DNA of 14,287 nucleotides, from positions 1 through 14,287 of the forward strand of contig NZ_SPQM01000123.1 in the NCBI RefSeq assembly GCF_004570345.1, read 5' to 3'. A program made the translations under genes and the position numbers. The notes under the pieces are model-generated. The model did not search any database. It was given only the letters and a program-made list of their open reading frames with translations, and was not told the origin of the DNA. The DNA comes from Blastococcus sp. CT_GayMR20 (GTDB taxonomy: Bacteria > Actinomycetota > Actinomycetes > Mycobacteriales > Geodermatophilaceae). This document shows positions 1-5,382 of the stretch, piece after piece; the first letter of the stretch is position 1, and each line of letters opens with the position of its first letter.

Positions 1-645
1 GTCATCGCCCTCGTGCTCCCCGCCTGGCCGGCCAGCGCGCTCGTCGGCGTCCTGGCCGTCGCACTCGCGCTCGGCCCGGCCGGCGTCCCGGCCCGCACCT
101 TCGGCCGGGCGGTGCGCTGGCCGTCGGCGTTCATCGCGGTCGGTGCGGTGACCGCGGTCGTCGAGGTGGGCAGCGGCGGACTGGGCTGGGCGCCCGACGC
201 CGCGACCCGCGCCGGTGCCCTGGTCGGGCACGCCCTGGCCGGGAGCGCGGCCGTGCTGCTGCTGGCGACGACGACGCCGATGTCGGACCTGCTCCCCGCA
301 CTCCGCCGCGCGCGGGTGCCGGCCGCCGTCATCGAGGTCGCCTCGGTCGTGTACCGCCTGCTGTTCGTGCTGCTGGACAGCCTGCACACCATCCGCGAGG
401 CGCAGACCGCGCGGATGGGGTACTCCTCGCTGCGCCGCGCCTACCGTTCCTCGGGCGCACTGGCCGCCGCCGTGCTGATCCGCTCCTGGGACCGGGCCCG
501 CAGGATGCAGGAGGGGCTGGCCGGCCGGGGCCTGGAGACCGGACTGCGGGTGCTGCCCGAGACCCTGCCCTCCTCCACCGCCTTCCTCGCCGCCACGGGA
601 GTCGGCCTGGCCGGCATCGTCGCCGCCTCGCTGGGACTCGCATGA
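1..645 (+). CDS. cbiQ: CbiQ, membrane (T) component of cobalt ECF transporter; 5' end missing
   Basis: This is the transmembrane coupling subunit of an energy-coupling-factor importer for cobalt, or possibly nickel. The frame is already open at base 1, so the first visible GTG (13) is probably internal. The visible 214 residues are shorter than usual CbiQ proteins, with an estimated few tens of N-terminal residues lost. Hydrophobic segments lie near residues 10-25, 42-56, 71-92 and 108-127, with another at the C-terminus (193-213). The two cytoplasmic coupling motifs of EcfT proteins appear at about 137-140 (ARMG, slightly off the usual A-R-G) and 174-177 (AGRG), both followed by arginine-rich stretches. 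The stop overlaps the start of cbiO (ATGA, 642-645), which supports co-translation with its ATPase partner. The substrate-binding CbiM/CbiN genes are not in view and may lie upstream. Family is clear; metal is inferred from the cobalamin neighbours. Confidence 0.9.
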   Translation, partial: VIALVLPAWPASALVGVLAVALALGPAGVPARTFGRAVRWPSAFIAVGAVTAVVEVGSGGLGWAPDAATRAGALVGHALAGSAAVLLLATTTPMSDLLPALRRARVPAAVIEVASVVYRLLFVLLDSLHTIREAQTARMGYSSLRRAYRSSGALAAAVLIRSWDRARRMQEGLAGRGLETGLRVLPETLPSSTAFLAATGVGLAGIVAASLGLA

Positions 646-1487
646 GCCACCGCGCCCTGGCCGCCGACGGGCTGGTCGTCGGATACGGACAGGGTCTCCC
701 CGTGCTCGACGGCGCCTCGCTGTCCGTGCCCGCCGGTCGGCGGCTCGCCCTGCTCGGCGCCAACGGCTCGGGCAAGACCACCCTCCTACGGTGCCTGTCC
801 GGCGCGCTGCGCCCGACCGCCGGCGCCGTCACCGTGGACGGGGTCCCGTTGGCTCACTCCCGGCACGGGCTGCGCGCGCACCGGCAGACCGTTCAGCTCG
901 TCCTGCAGGATCCCGACGACCAGCTGTTCAGTGCCTCCGTCGCCCAGGACGTCTCGTTCGGCCCGCTCAACCTGGGTCTGGACGACAGGGAAGCGCGCGC
1001 CCGGGTGGCCGAGGCCCTGCACCTGCTCGCCATCGACTCCCTGTCGGGACGCCCCACCCACCAGCTGTCCTACGGCGAGCGCAAGCGGGTGGCCATCGCC
1101 GGTGCGGTCGCGATGCGCCCCTGCGTGCTGCTGCTGGACGAGCCGACCGCCGGCCTCGATCCGTCCGCCGTCACCGAGACGCTGGCGGCCCTGGCCCGGT
1201 TGCAGGAGAACGACTCCACCGTGGTCATGAGCACTCACGACGTCGACCTCGCACTGCGGTGGGCGGACGAGGTCGCCGTGGTGGTGGACCGGACCGTCGT
1301 CCAGGGTCGGCCGGACGAGGTCCTCGGGAACACCGCCCTCCTCGAGCGAGCCCGGCTCGACCGGCCATGGGTGCTGACCGTGGGCGCCCGCCTCCGCGCG
1401 CTCGGCCTGCTGCCCGAGGGGCCCCTCCCGCGGGACGCCGCCGACCTGCTCGCCGGCCTCCCCGACCGCCCCGGCGTGCCGTCGTGA
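642..1487 (+). CDS. cbiO: CbiO, ATPase of cobalt ECF transporter
   Basis: This cytoplasmic ABC ATPase drives the CbiQ-linked cobalt importer. All catalytic motifs are present in its 281 residues. Walker [10 protein letters not shown] is at 39-47 (Lys45) and the Q-loop at Gln89 (LQDPDDQLF, the form typical of ECF ATPases). The signature LSYGE is at 142-146, Walker B VLLLDE at 162-167, the D-loop GLD at 171-173, and the switch histidine at 199 (STHD). The C-terminal tail after residue 225 resembles that of other CbiO proteins. The ATG at 642 overlaps the cbiQ stop, and the stop at 1485-1487 overlaps the GTG of the next gene, so the operon is translationally chained. Only one ATPase gene is visible, consistent with a CbiO homodimer. 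Nickel transport (NikO-type) is the alternative, but the downstream cobalamin genes favour cobalt. Confidence 0.95.
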   Translation: MSHRALAADGLVVGYGQGLPVLDGASLSVPAGRRLALLGANGSGKTTLLRCLSGALRPTAGAVTVDGVPLAHSRHGLRAHRQTVQLVLQDPDDQLFSASVAQDVSFGPLNLGLDDREARARVAEALHLLAIDSLSGRPTHQLSYGERKRVAIAGAVAMRPCVLLLDEPTAGLDPSAVTETLAALARLQENDSTVVMSTHDVDLALRWADEVAVVVDRTVVQGRPDEVLGNTALLERARLDRPWVLTVGARLRALGLLPEGPLPRDAADLLAGLPDRPGVPS

Positions 1488-2869
1488 CGACCGTCGGGAT
1501 CGGCGCGGTCTCCGGCGTGGGACCGGATGAGGTGCTCGCCGCGGTCGACGCGGTGCTCCCCGACGGCACGGGCGGCGTGCGGTTGGCGACCCTCGACACG
1601 CGGGCACGGGAGCCCGGGCTCCGGGAGGCCGCGGCCCGGCGCGGTTGGGGACTGGTCGGTCACCCCGCGAGCACGCTCGCGGCGGTCCCGGTGCCGACGC
1701 CGTCTGACCGGACTGCGGCCGCCGTCGGCACCGGCTCCGTGGCCGAGGCCGCGGCGCTGCTGGACGGCGGCTCACTCCTCGTGCCGAAGACGGTGCTCGG
1801 CCGGGTGACCGTGGCAGTGGCCGTGATGACCGACCTCCACCACCACGGCGACGCCGAACTGGCCCCCGGCCTGGTCGACCTGGCCGTCAACGTGCGCGCC
1901 GACTCCCCGCCGCCGTGGCTGCGGGCCGTCCTGCACGCGTCGATCGACGCCGCGGCGTCCTACCCGGACCCGGTCCCGGCCCGGACAGCGGTCGCCGCCG
2001 CGCACGGCCGCCCCGTCGACGAGGTGCTCCTCACCGCCGGCGCGGCCGAGGCCTTCGTGCTCGTCGCCCGGGCGGTGCGGCCGCGCCTCGCCGCCGTCGT
2101 CCACCCCTCGTTCACCGGGCCGGAGGCAGCGCTGCGGGCGGCCGGGCACCCGGTCACCCGAGTGGAACTGCGCGCGGACGACGGCTGGCGCCTCGACCCG
2201 GCCGCCGTCCCCGAGGACGCCGACCTCGTCGTGCTGGGCAACCCGACGAACCCGACCTCGGTGCTCCACCCGGCCGCCGACATCGCTGCCCTCGCCCGGC
2301 CGGACCGGGTCCTCGTGGTCGACGAGGCCTTCGCAGACACGATCCCGGGGGAACCGGAGAGCCTTGCTGCCGGACGGGACCTCCCGGGGGTGCTGGTGGT
2401 GCGCAGCCTCACCAAGACGTGGGGGTTGGCCGGTCTGCGGGTCGGCTACGCGCTGGGTCCGGCACCGCTGATCGCGCGACTGGCAGCGCAGCAACCGCAC
2501 TGGCCGGTCTCCGCGCCGGCGCTCGCCGCGCTGGTCGCCTGCAGCGCCCCGGCGGCGCGGGCGGAGGCGGAGGCGGCCGCACGAGATCTCGACCGGTGGC
2601 GGGCGGCCCTCATCGGCAGCCTGCCGCCCTCCGTGGTGGTGGAGGGCGGTCCCCGCTCCTCGTTCGTGCTGCTCCGCGTGCCCGACGGGGCGCGGGTGCG
2701 GGAGGAACTCCGGCAGCGGGGATGGGCGGTCCGCCGCGGGGACACCTTCCCCGGCCTGAGCCAGGACCACCTGCGGGTCGCCGTGCGAAGCCCCGAGGTC
2801 TCGTCCGCCTTCGCCACCGACCTCGCCGCCGTCCTCCCGCCCCCTCCGACGTCCGAGGAGGTGCCATGA
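1484..2869 (+). CDS. Fused CobE/CbiG-C-like domain plus CobC-like PLP aminotransferase-fold protein
   Basis: A 461-residue, two-part cobalamin protein. Residues 1-113 resemble CobE and the C-terminal domain of CbiG: a GIGAVSGV start, [12 protein letters not shown] at 35-46, VPVPTPS at 68-74, and a [12 protein letters not shown] to RVTVAVA ending. Members act around ring contraction or opening in corrin synthesis. Residues about 119-450 are a class I/II aminotransferase fold like CobC/CobD, which supply aminopropanol (phosphate) for the lower-ligand linker. NPTNP is at 253-257, Asp280 (VVDEAF) should contact the pyridine nitrogen, and Lys311 in [10 protein letters not shown] is the expected PLP Schiff-base lysine. 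Arg431 and Arg435 are candidate carboxylate/phosphate binders. The GTG start at 1484 was chosen because it overlaps the cbiO stop (GTGA) and begins exactly at the CobE homology. The first in-frame ATG would delete that domain. Threonine-phosphate decarboxylase activity is inferred. Histidinol-phosphate aminotransferase is a less likely reading. Confidence 0.85.
   Translation: MTTVGIGAVSGVGPDEVLAAVDAVLPDGTGGVRLATLDTRAREPGLREAAARRGWGLVGHPASTLAAVPVPTPSDRTAAAVGTGSVAEAAALLDGGSLLVPKTVLGRVTVAVAVMTDLHHHGDAELAPGLVDLAVNVRADSPPPWLRAVLHASIDAAASYPDPVPARTAVAAAHGRPVDEVLLTAGAAEAFVLVARAVRPRLAAVVHPSFTGPEAALRAAGHPVTRVELRADDGWRLDPAAVPEDADLVVLGNPTNPTSVLHPAADIAALARPDRVLVVDEAFADTIPGEPESLAAGRDLPGVLVVRSLTKTWGLAGLRVGYALGPAPLIARLAAQQPHWPVSAPALAALVACSAPAARAEAEAAARDLDRWRAALIGSLPPSVVVEGGPRSSFVLLRVPDGARVREELRQRGWAVRRGDTFPGLSQDHLRVAVRSPEVSSAFATDLAAVLPPPPTSEEVP
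2855..2861 (+). promoter_or_regulatory. Ribosome-binding site of the methyltransferase gene
   Basis: The sequence gaggagg ends 4 nt before the ATG at 2866. It is the clearest Shine-Dalgarno site in the operon. It supports independent re-initiation here in addition to coupling through the ATGA overlap. Confidence 0.7.
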
Positions 2870-4053
2870 GCACCGCGTCGCTCTTCCGGCCGTCCGCTCC
2901 CCCCCACCCGGTCGGGCTGCGGCTGCACGGTCGGCGGGTGGTCGTCGTCGGAGGGGGCACCGGCTCCTACCGGGCCACCGTCGGGCTGCTCGACGCCGGT
3001 GCCCTGGTGACGGTCGTGAGCCCCGACGTCGTCCCCGCGCTCGAGGCGCTGGCCGGCTCCGGTTCGCTGTCGTGGACCCCGCGCCGCTACGCGCCCGGCG
3101 ATCTGGACGGCGCCTGGTTCGCCGTCGCCGCAACGGCGGACGCCGCGGTGGACGAGGTCGTCGCCGCCGACGCCGAGCGTGCCCGGGTGTTCTGCACCCG
3201 CGCCGACGATCCCGGCGCCTCCAGCGCCTGCCCCGCCCTGCCGGACGCGGAGGACGGACTCCTGCGCGAGGGCGCGCGGGGTCGGGTCGTGCTCGTCGGT
3301 GGCGGTCCCGGCGATCCGGGTCTCATCACCGTGCGCGGCCGGCAGGCGCTGTCACAGGCCGACGTCGTGGTCGTCGACCACCTGGGCCCCCGCTCGCTGC
3401 TGGCCGGGCTGCGGGGCGACGTCGAGATCGTCGACGCGTCGAAGCTCCCGCGCGGACGCTCGATGCCGCAGGAGCAGATCAATGCGCTGCTCGTGTCGCA
3501 CGCCCGCGCGGGCAAGGAGGTCGTGCGCCTCAAGGGTGGCGACCCGTTCGTCTTCGGCCGGGGCATGGAGGAACTGCTCGCGTGCGCAGCCGCCGACGTC
3601 CCGGTCGAGGTCGTCCCGGGGGTCACCAGCGCGATCGGGGTCCCGGGCGTCGCCGGGATCCCGGTGACCCACCGCGGCCTCACCCACGAGTTCGTCGTCG
3701 TCTCCGGCCACCTGCCCCCGGGCCATCCGCAGTCACTGGTCGACTGGTCCGCGATCGGCCGACTGCGGGGCACCGTCGTCGTCCTCATGGGCGTGGAGAC
3801 CGCACCGGCGATCGCGGCGGCGCTCATCCGGCACGGCCGGCGGCCGGATGCACCCGTCGCCGTCGTGGTCGAAGGCACGACGGGGAGCGAGCGCACGGTG
3901 CGGACGACGCTGGCGGATCTCGGAGCGACGCTCATCGAGGAGTCGGTGCGCCCGCCCGCGGTGTGGGTCGTCGGCGACGTCGTCCAGCTGGCGGCAGAGG
4001 CCGCTCCGCCGCCATCACTGGGGTTCGGGCCCCGTCACGCACCCCAGGAGTGA
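2866..4053 (+). CDS. cobA: Uroporphyrinogen-III C-methyltransferase with shortened precorrin-2 dehydrogenase-like N-terminus (CysG-like)
   Basis: A 395-residue protein related to CysG fusions. Residues about 140-378 form a complete SAM-dependent uroporphyrinogen-III methyltransferase: VGGGPGDPGL (144-153), RLKGGDPFVFGRG (221-233), VPGVTSA (250-256), PVTHRG (266-271) and LMGV (307-310). It makes precorrin-2, the branch point to cobalamin and siroheme. Residues about 16-118 match the NAD-binding half of precorrin-2 dehydrogenase/ferrochelatase. Asp114 in CTRADDP aligns with the catalytic Asp104 of CysG. The nucleotide loop reads GGGTGSYRATVG, whereas relatives usually have a GGGxVAxRR form. The rest of that domain, including the VAVSSGG-like strand and the helical dimerisation part, is almost absent: only about 20 residues separate Asp114 from the methyltransferase. 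The dehydrogenase may therefore be defective. The start has a good ribosome site (2855-2861) and overlaps the previous stop by ATGA. Confidence 0.9.
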   Translation: MSTASLFRPSAPPHPVGLRLHGRRVVVVGGGTGSYRATVGLLDAGALVTVVSPDVVPALEALAGSGSLSWTPRRYAPGDLDGAWFAVAATADAAVDEVVAADAERARVFCTRADDPGASSACPALPDAEDGLLREGARGRVVLVGGGPGDPGLITVRGRQALSQADVVVVDHLGPRSLLAGLRGDVEIVDASKLPRGRSMPQEQINALLVSHARAGKEVVRLKGGDPFVFGRGMEELLACAAADVPVEVVPGVTSAIGVPGVAGIPVTHRGLTHEFVVVSGHLPPGHPQSLVDWSAIGRLRGTVVVLMGVETAPAIAAALIRHGRRPDAPVAVVVEGTTGSERTVRTTLADLGATLIEESVRPPAVWVVGDVVQLAAEAAPPPSLGFGPRHAPQE

Positions 4054-4234
4054 AGGGTCCCGGTCGGACGGCCCGGTTCAGGTCGAAAACCGGCCGCCAG
4101 GTGACCCCGCCGTCTGTGAGCACGTACGCGCCCGCGGGACGGGCGACGGGCCCGAATCCCCTGCCCACGCCGCCGCGCAGGACGGCAGCGGGGATGACGA
4201 GTTCGGACACGCGGACGGTCCGCCGCTCGGGCAT
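3932..4234 (-). CDS. Small protein of unknown function, N-terminal half weakly GerW/YtfJ-like; 3' end antisense to cobA
   Basis: A 100-residue minus-strand protein. The ATG at 4234 was chosen over one 24 codons upstream because a strong ribosome site (gagggag, 4239-4245 on the minus strand) lies 4 nt ahead. Residues 1-56 look protein-like. A glycine-rich stretch (GGVGRGFG, 21-28) is followed by ARPAGAYVLTDGGVTWRPV (31-49) and DLNR (51-54), which recalls GerW/YtfJ-type proteins (glycine-rich loop, then a PVGA-type strand and a DGxV strand). That assignment is weak. Residues 61-100 are arginine- and proline-rich and entirely antisense to the last 122 bp of cobA, so they are probably not ancestral. 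The natural C-terminus may have been lost when cobA came to abut this gene. No signal peptide or clear membrane segment is visible. Function unknown. Confidence 0.45.
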   Translation of the reverse strand: MPERRTVRVSELVIPAAVLRGGVGRGFGPVARPAGAYVLTDGGVTWRPVFDLNRAVRPGPFTPGVRDGARTPVMAAERPLPPAGRRRRRPTPRAGAPTPR

Positions 4235-4238
4235 GGAT

Positions 4239-4245
4239 CTCCCTC
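4239..4245 (-). promoter_or_regulatory. Ribosome-binding site deciding the start of the small minus-strand gene
   Basis: On the minus strand the sequence gagggag precedes the ATG at 4234 by 4 nt. It is the main reason to accept this short gene and to prefer this start over the longer option beginning at 4306. Confidence 0.55.
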
Positions 4246-4369
4246 TACGCAGGTGCGCAGGTGTAGTCGGTCGAACACGGCTCGGCGCGGCTCTCGGAGG
4301 CCACATGCTGATGCGCGCCGGAACCCGTCGCCGCGGCGTCGTCCTCCCCGATCATGGACCTCTTCGATC

Positions 4370-4381
4370 GGAGGGAGAGGA
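4370..4381 (+). promoter_or_regulatory. Ribosome-binding site of the DUF4242 gene
   Basis: The purine-rich run ggagggagagga lies directly upstream of the ATG at 4385, with ggaggg and agagga as overlapping candidate anti-16S matches. It fixes the start at the residue where the family similarity begins (MPLFMDVH). Confidence 0.7.
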
Positions 4382-4384
4382 ACG

Positions 4385-4636
4385 ATGCCACTGTTCATGG
4401 ACGTGCACCACAAGGTCGACGGGCTGACCGCCGAGGCGGTCGCCGGGGCACACCAGCGGGACCTCGAGGTCCAGAGCAAGTACGGCGTCAACTACCGGCA
4501 GTACTGGTTCGACGAGAACTCGGGCAAGGTCTTCTGCCTGGTCGAGGCCCCTGACGCCGACACCGCGACGCGGGTGCACCGGGAGGCCCACGGCCTGGAG
4601 GCCGACGAGCTCGTTCCCGTACAGGAAGGGCACTAG
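4385..4636 (+). CDS. DUF4242 family protein (SCO4226-like, putative nickel-binding)
   Basis: An 83-residue cytoplasmic protein with the usual full length of the DUF4242 family. Recognisable parts are MPLFMDVHH (1-9), AHQRDLEVQSKYGVNY (22-37), YWFDENSGKVFCLVEAPD (40-57) and HREAHGLEADE (65-75). The fold is a small ferredoxin-like alpha/beta domain. The founding structure, Streptomyces SCO4226, binds nickel. His8, His9, His65 and His69 are candidate ligands here, but I cannot tell which bind metal. It stands alone, divergent from the small minus-strand gene and convergent with the tetR gene. Its closeness to a cobalt-uptake operon fits a transition-metal role, but that is inference from position. 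Family assignment is firm; function is not. Confidence 0.9.
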   Translation: MPLFMDVHHKVDGLTAEAVAGAHQRDLEVQSKYGVNYRQYWFDENSGKVFCLVEAPDADTATRVHREAHGLEADELVPVQEGH

Positions 4637-4696
4637 GGCTCAGGCCGGCAGGTTCTCCGGGTCGGACCGCCGGACGACGGTCGACGGCAGCAGCCG

Positions 4697-4762
4697 GAGC
4701 GCGCCGGGGGCGCGACCACCGAGATCATGACCGAGGTCGTGGCCACGCTGCTGCTGCGCTGG
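4697..4762 (+). pseudogene. Possible relic of an acyl-CoA dehydrogenase C-terminus
   Basis: In this gap between convergent genes, one plus-strand frame reads RAGGATTEIMTEVVATLLL. This resembles the C-terminal GGTTEIMKEIIGRSL-type motif that ends acyl-CoA dehydrogenases. Nothing else of such a gene is present upstream, and the frame then runs on antisense into the tetR gene. It may be the tail of a deleted fadE gene that once faced the fad-tetR unit, or a chance match in GC-rich sequence. The similarity is recalled by eye, not searched. Confidence 0.2.
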
Positions 4763-4764
4763 CA

Positions 4765-5382
4765 TCAGGCGCCCGCCGGGGTGAAGGCGTCGACGATCGC
4801 CAGCCAGTGCTGCAGGTGCGGCCCAGCCCGCGGTGCGTCGGGCTGCAGCGCGTAGGTGAGCGCCTGCCCCCGCATCGAGGTGAGCAGGACCTGGTAGACG
4901 GCCTCCGACGCCGGGTGCCGGGCCACCTGCTCGCCGAAGACCTCGACCGACAGCGCGCGCAGCTGGGCGCCGAGCCGACGCTCGTGCGGCAGCAGGGCGG
5001 TCCGCAGCTCGGGATCGGTGCGGGCCGCCGTCCACAGCTCCATCGAGGCGACGAACAGCGGTCCGTCGAAGCGCTCCCAGATCAGCTCGATGCCCAGCCG
5101 GATGCGCGCCGCCGGGTCGTCCGGCAGCGCGGCGGCGGCCTTGCGGACGCTCTCGCTGAACTCCGCGTAGAGGTGGTCCGCCGCCGCCAGCACGAGGTCG
5201 GCCTTCGTCGTGAAGTGGTGGGTCAGGGCGCCCCGGGAGACTCCGGCCCGCGACTGCACCTCCTGCGTCGTCGTCCGCGCGTACCCGAGCTCCACGAGCG
5301 AGTCGACCGTCGCCCGGACCAGGGCCGAGCGGGTCGCCGTGCGCCGCTCGGCCTGGGTCCGGCGCCCGGGTACGGACGTCAT
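4765..5382 (-). CDS. TetR family transcriptional regulator
   Basis: A 205-residue TetR repressor. The N-terminal DNA-binding domain spans about residues 13-60: helices ATRSALVRATVDSLVELGY, then a helix-turn-helix around TTQEVQSRAGVSRGALTHHF, and the closing TKADLVLAAADH segment. The remainder (about 75-200) is the helical ligand-binding and dimerisation domain, with a hydrophobic IELIWERFDGPLFVASMELW core. Length and order are typical. The ATG (5380-5382, read on the minus strand) overlaps the stop of the upstream fad gene as ATGA, so the two are co-translated. The likely role is acyl-CoA-responsive control of its own fatty-acid-degradation operon. That is inferred from the coupling, since TetR-type FadR regulators do this in other bacteria. 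The ligand and operator are not identifiable, because the operon promoter lies outside the unique sequence. Confidence 0.93.
   Translation of the reverse strand: MTSVPGRRTQAERRTATRSALVRATVDSLVELGYARTTTQEVQSRAGVSRGALTHHFTTKADLVLAAADHLYAEFSESVRKAAAALPDDPAARIRLGIELIWERFDGPLFVASMELWTAARTDPELRTALLPHERRLGAQLRALSVEVFGEQVARHPASEAVYQVLLTSMRGQALTYALQPDAPRAGPHLQHWLAIVDAFTPAGA

Larger units (their letters stand above)
4235..4384. promoter_or_regulatory. Divergent intergenic region with small repeats
   Basis: These 150 bp separate the minus-strand small gene from the plus-strand DUF4242 gene and should hold both promoters. Visible elements are a tandem 8-mer, gcaggtgc-gcaggtgt (4249-4264), and an inverted pair, cgatc (4350-4354) and gatcg (4366-4370), just upstream of the DUF4242 ribosome site. 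On the minus strand ttcgac (about 4269-4274) could be a -35-like hexamer, but I see no convincing -10. Promoters and operators are therefore inferred from layout only. Confidence 0.4.

Noticed and set aside
1..640. Cobalamin riboswitch ahead of the cobalt/cobalamin operon
   Set aside because: The operon's 5' end is outside the window. All of this stretch is cbiQ coding sequence, and I saw no B12-box-like element here.
791..1483. Open frame upstream of and in frame with the CobE-CobC gene
   Set aside because: It lies inside cbiO in another frame and has arginine/proline/alanine-rich composition with no family motif. Homology starts only at the GTG at 1484.
3848..4384. Long N-terminal extension in frame with the DUF4242 gene
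   Set aside because: It overlaps the 3' end of cobA in another frame and has shadow-like composition. The ATG at 4385 has a strong ribosome site and begins at the family's normal N-terminus.
4700..4714. GC hairpin cgcgcc-ggg-ggcgcg between the convergent DUF4242 and tetR genes, as a terminator
   Set aside because: The stem is perfect but only 6 bp with a 3-nt loop and no following T-run. Such hairpins arise easily at this GC content, so a terminator cannot be claimed.
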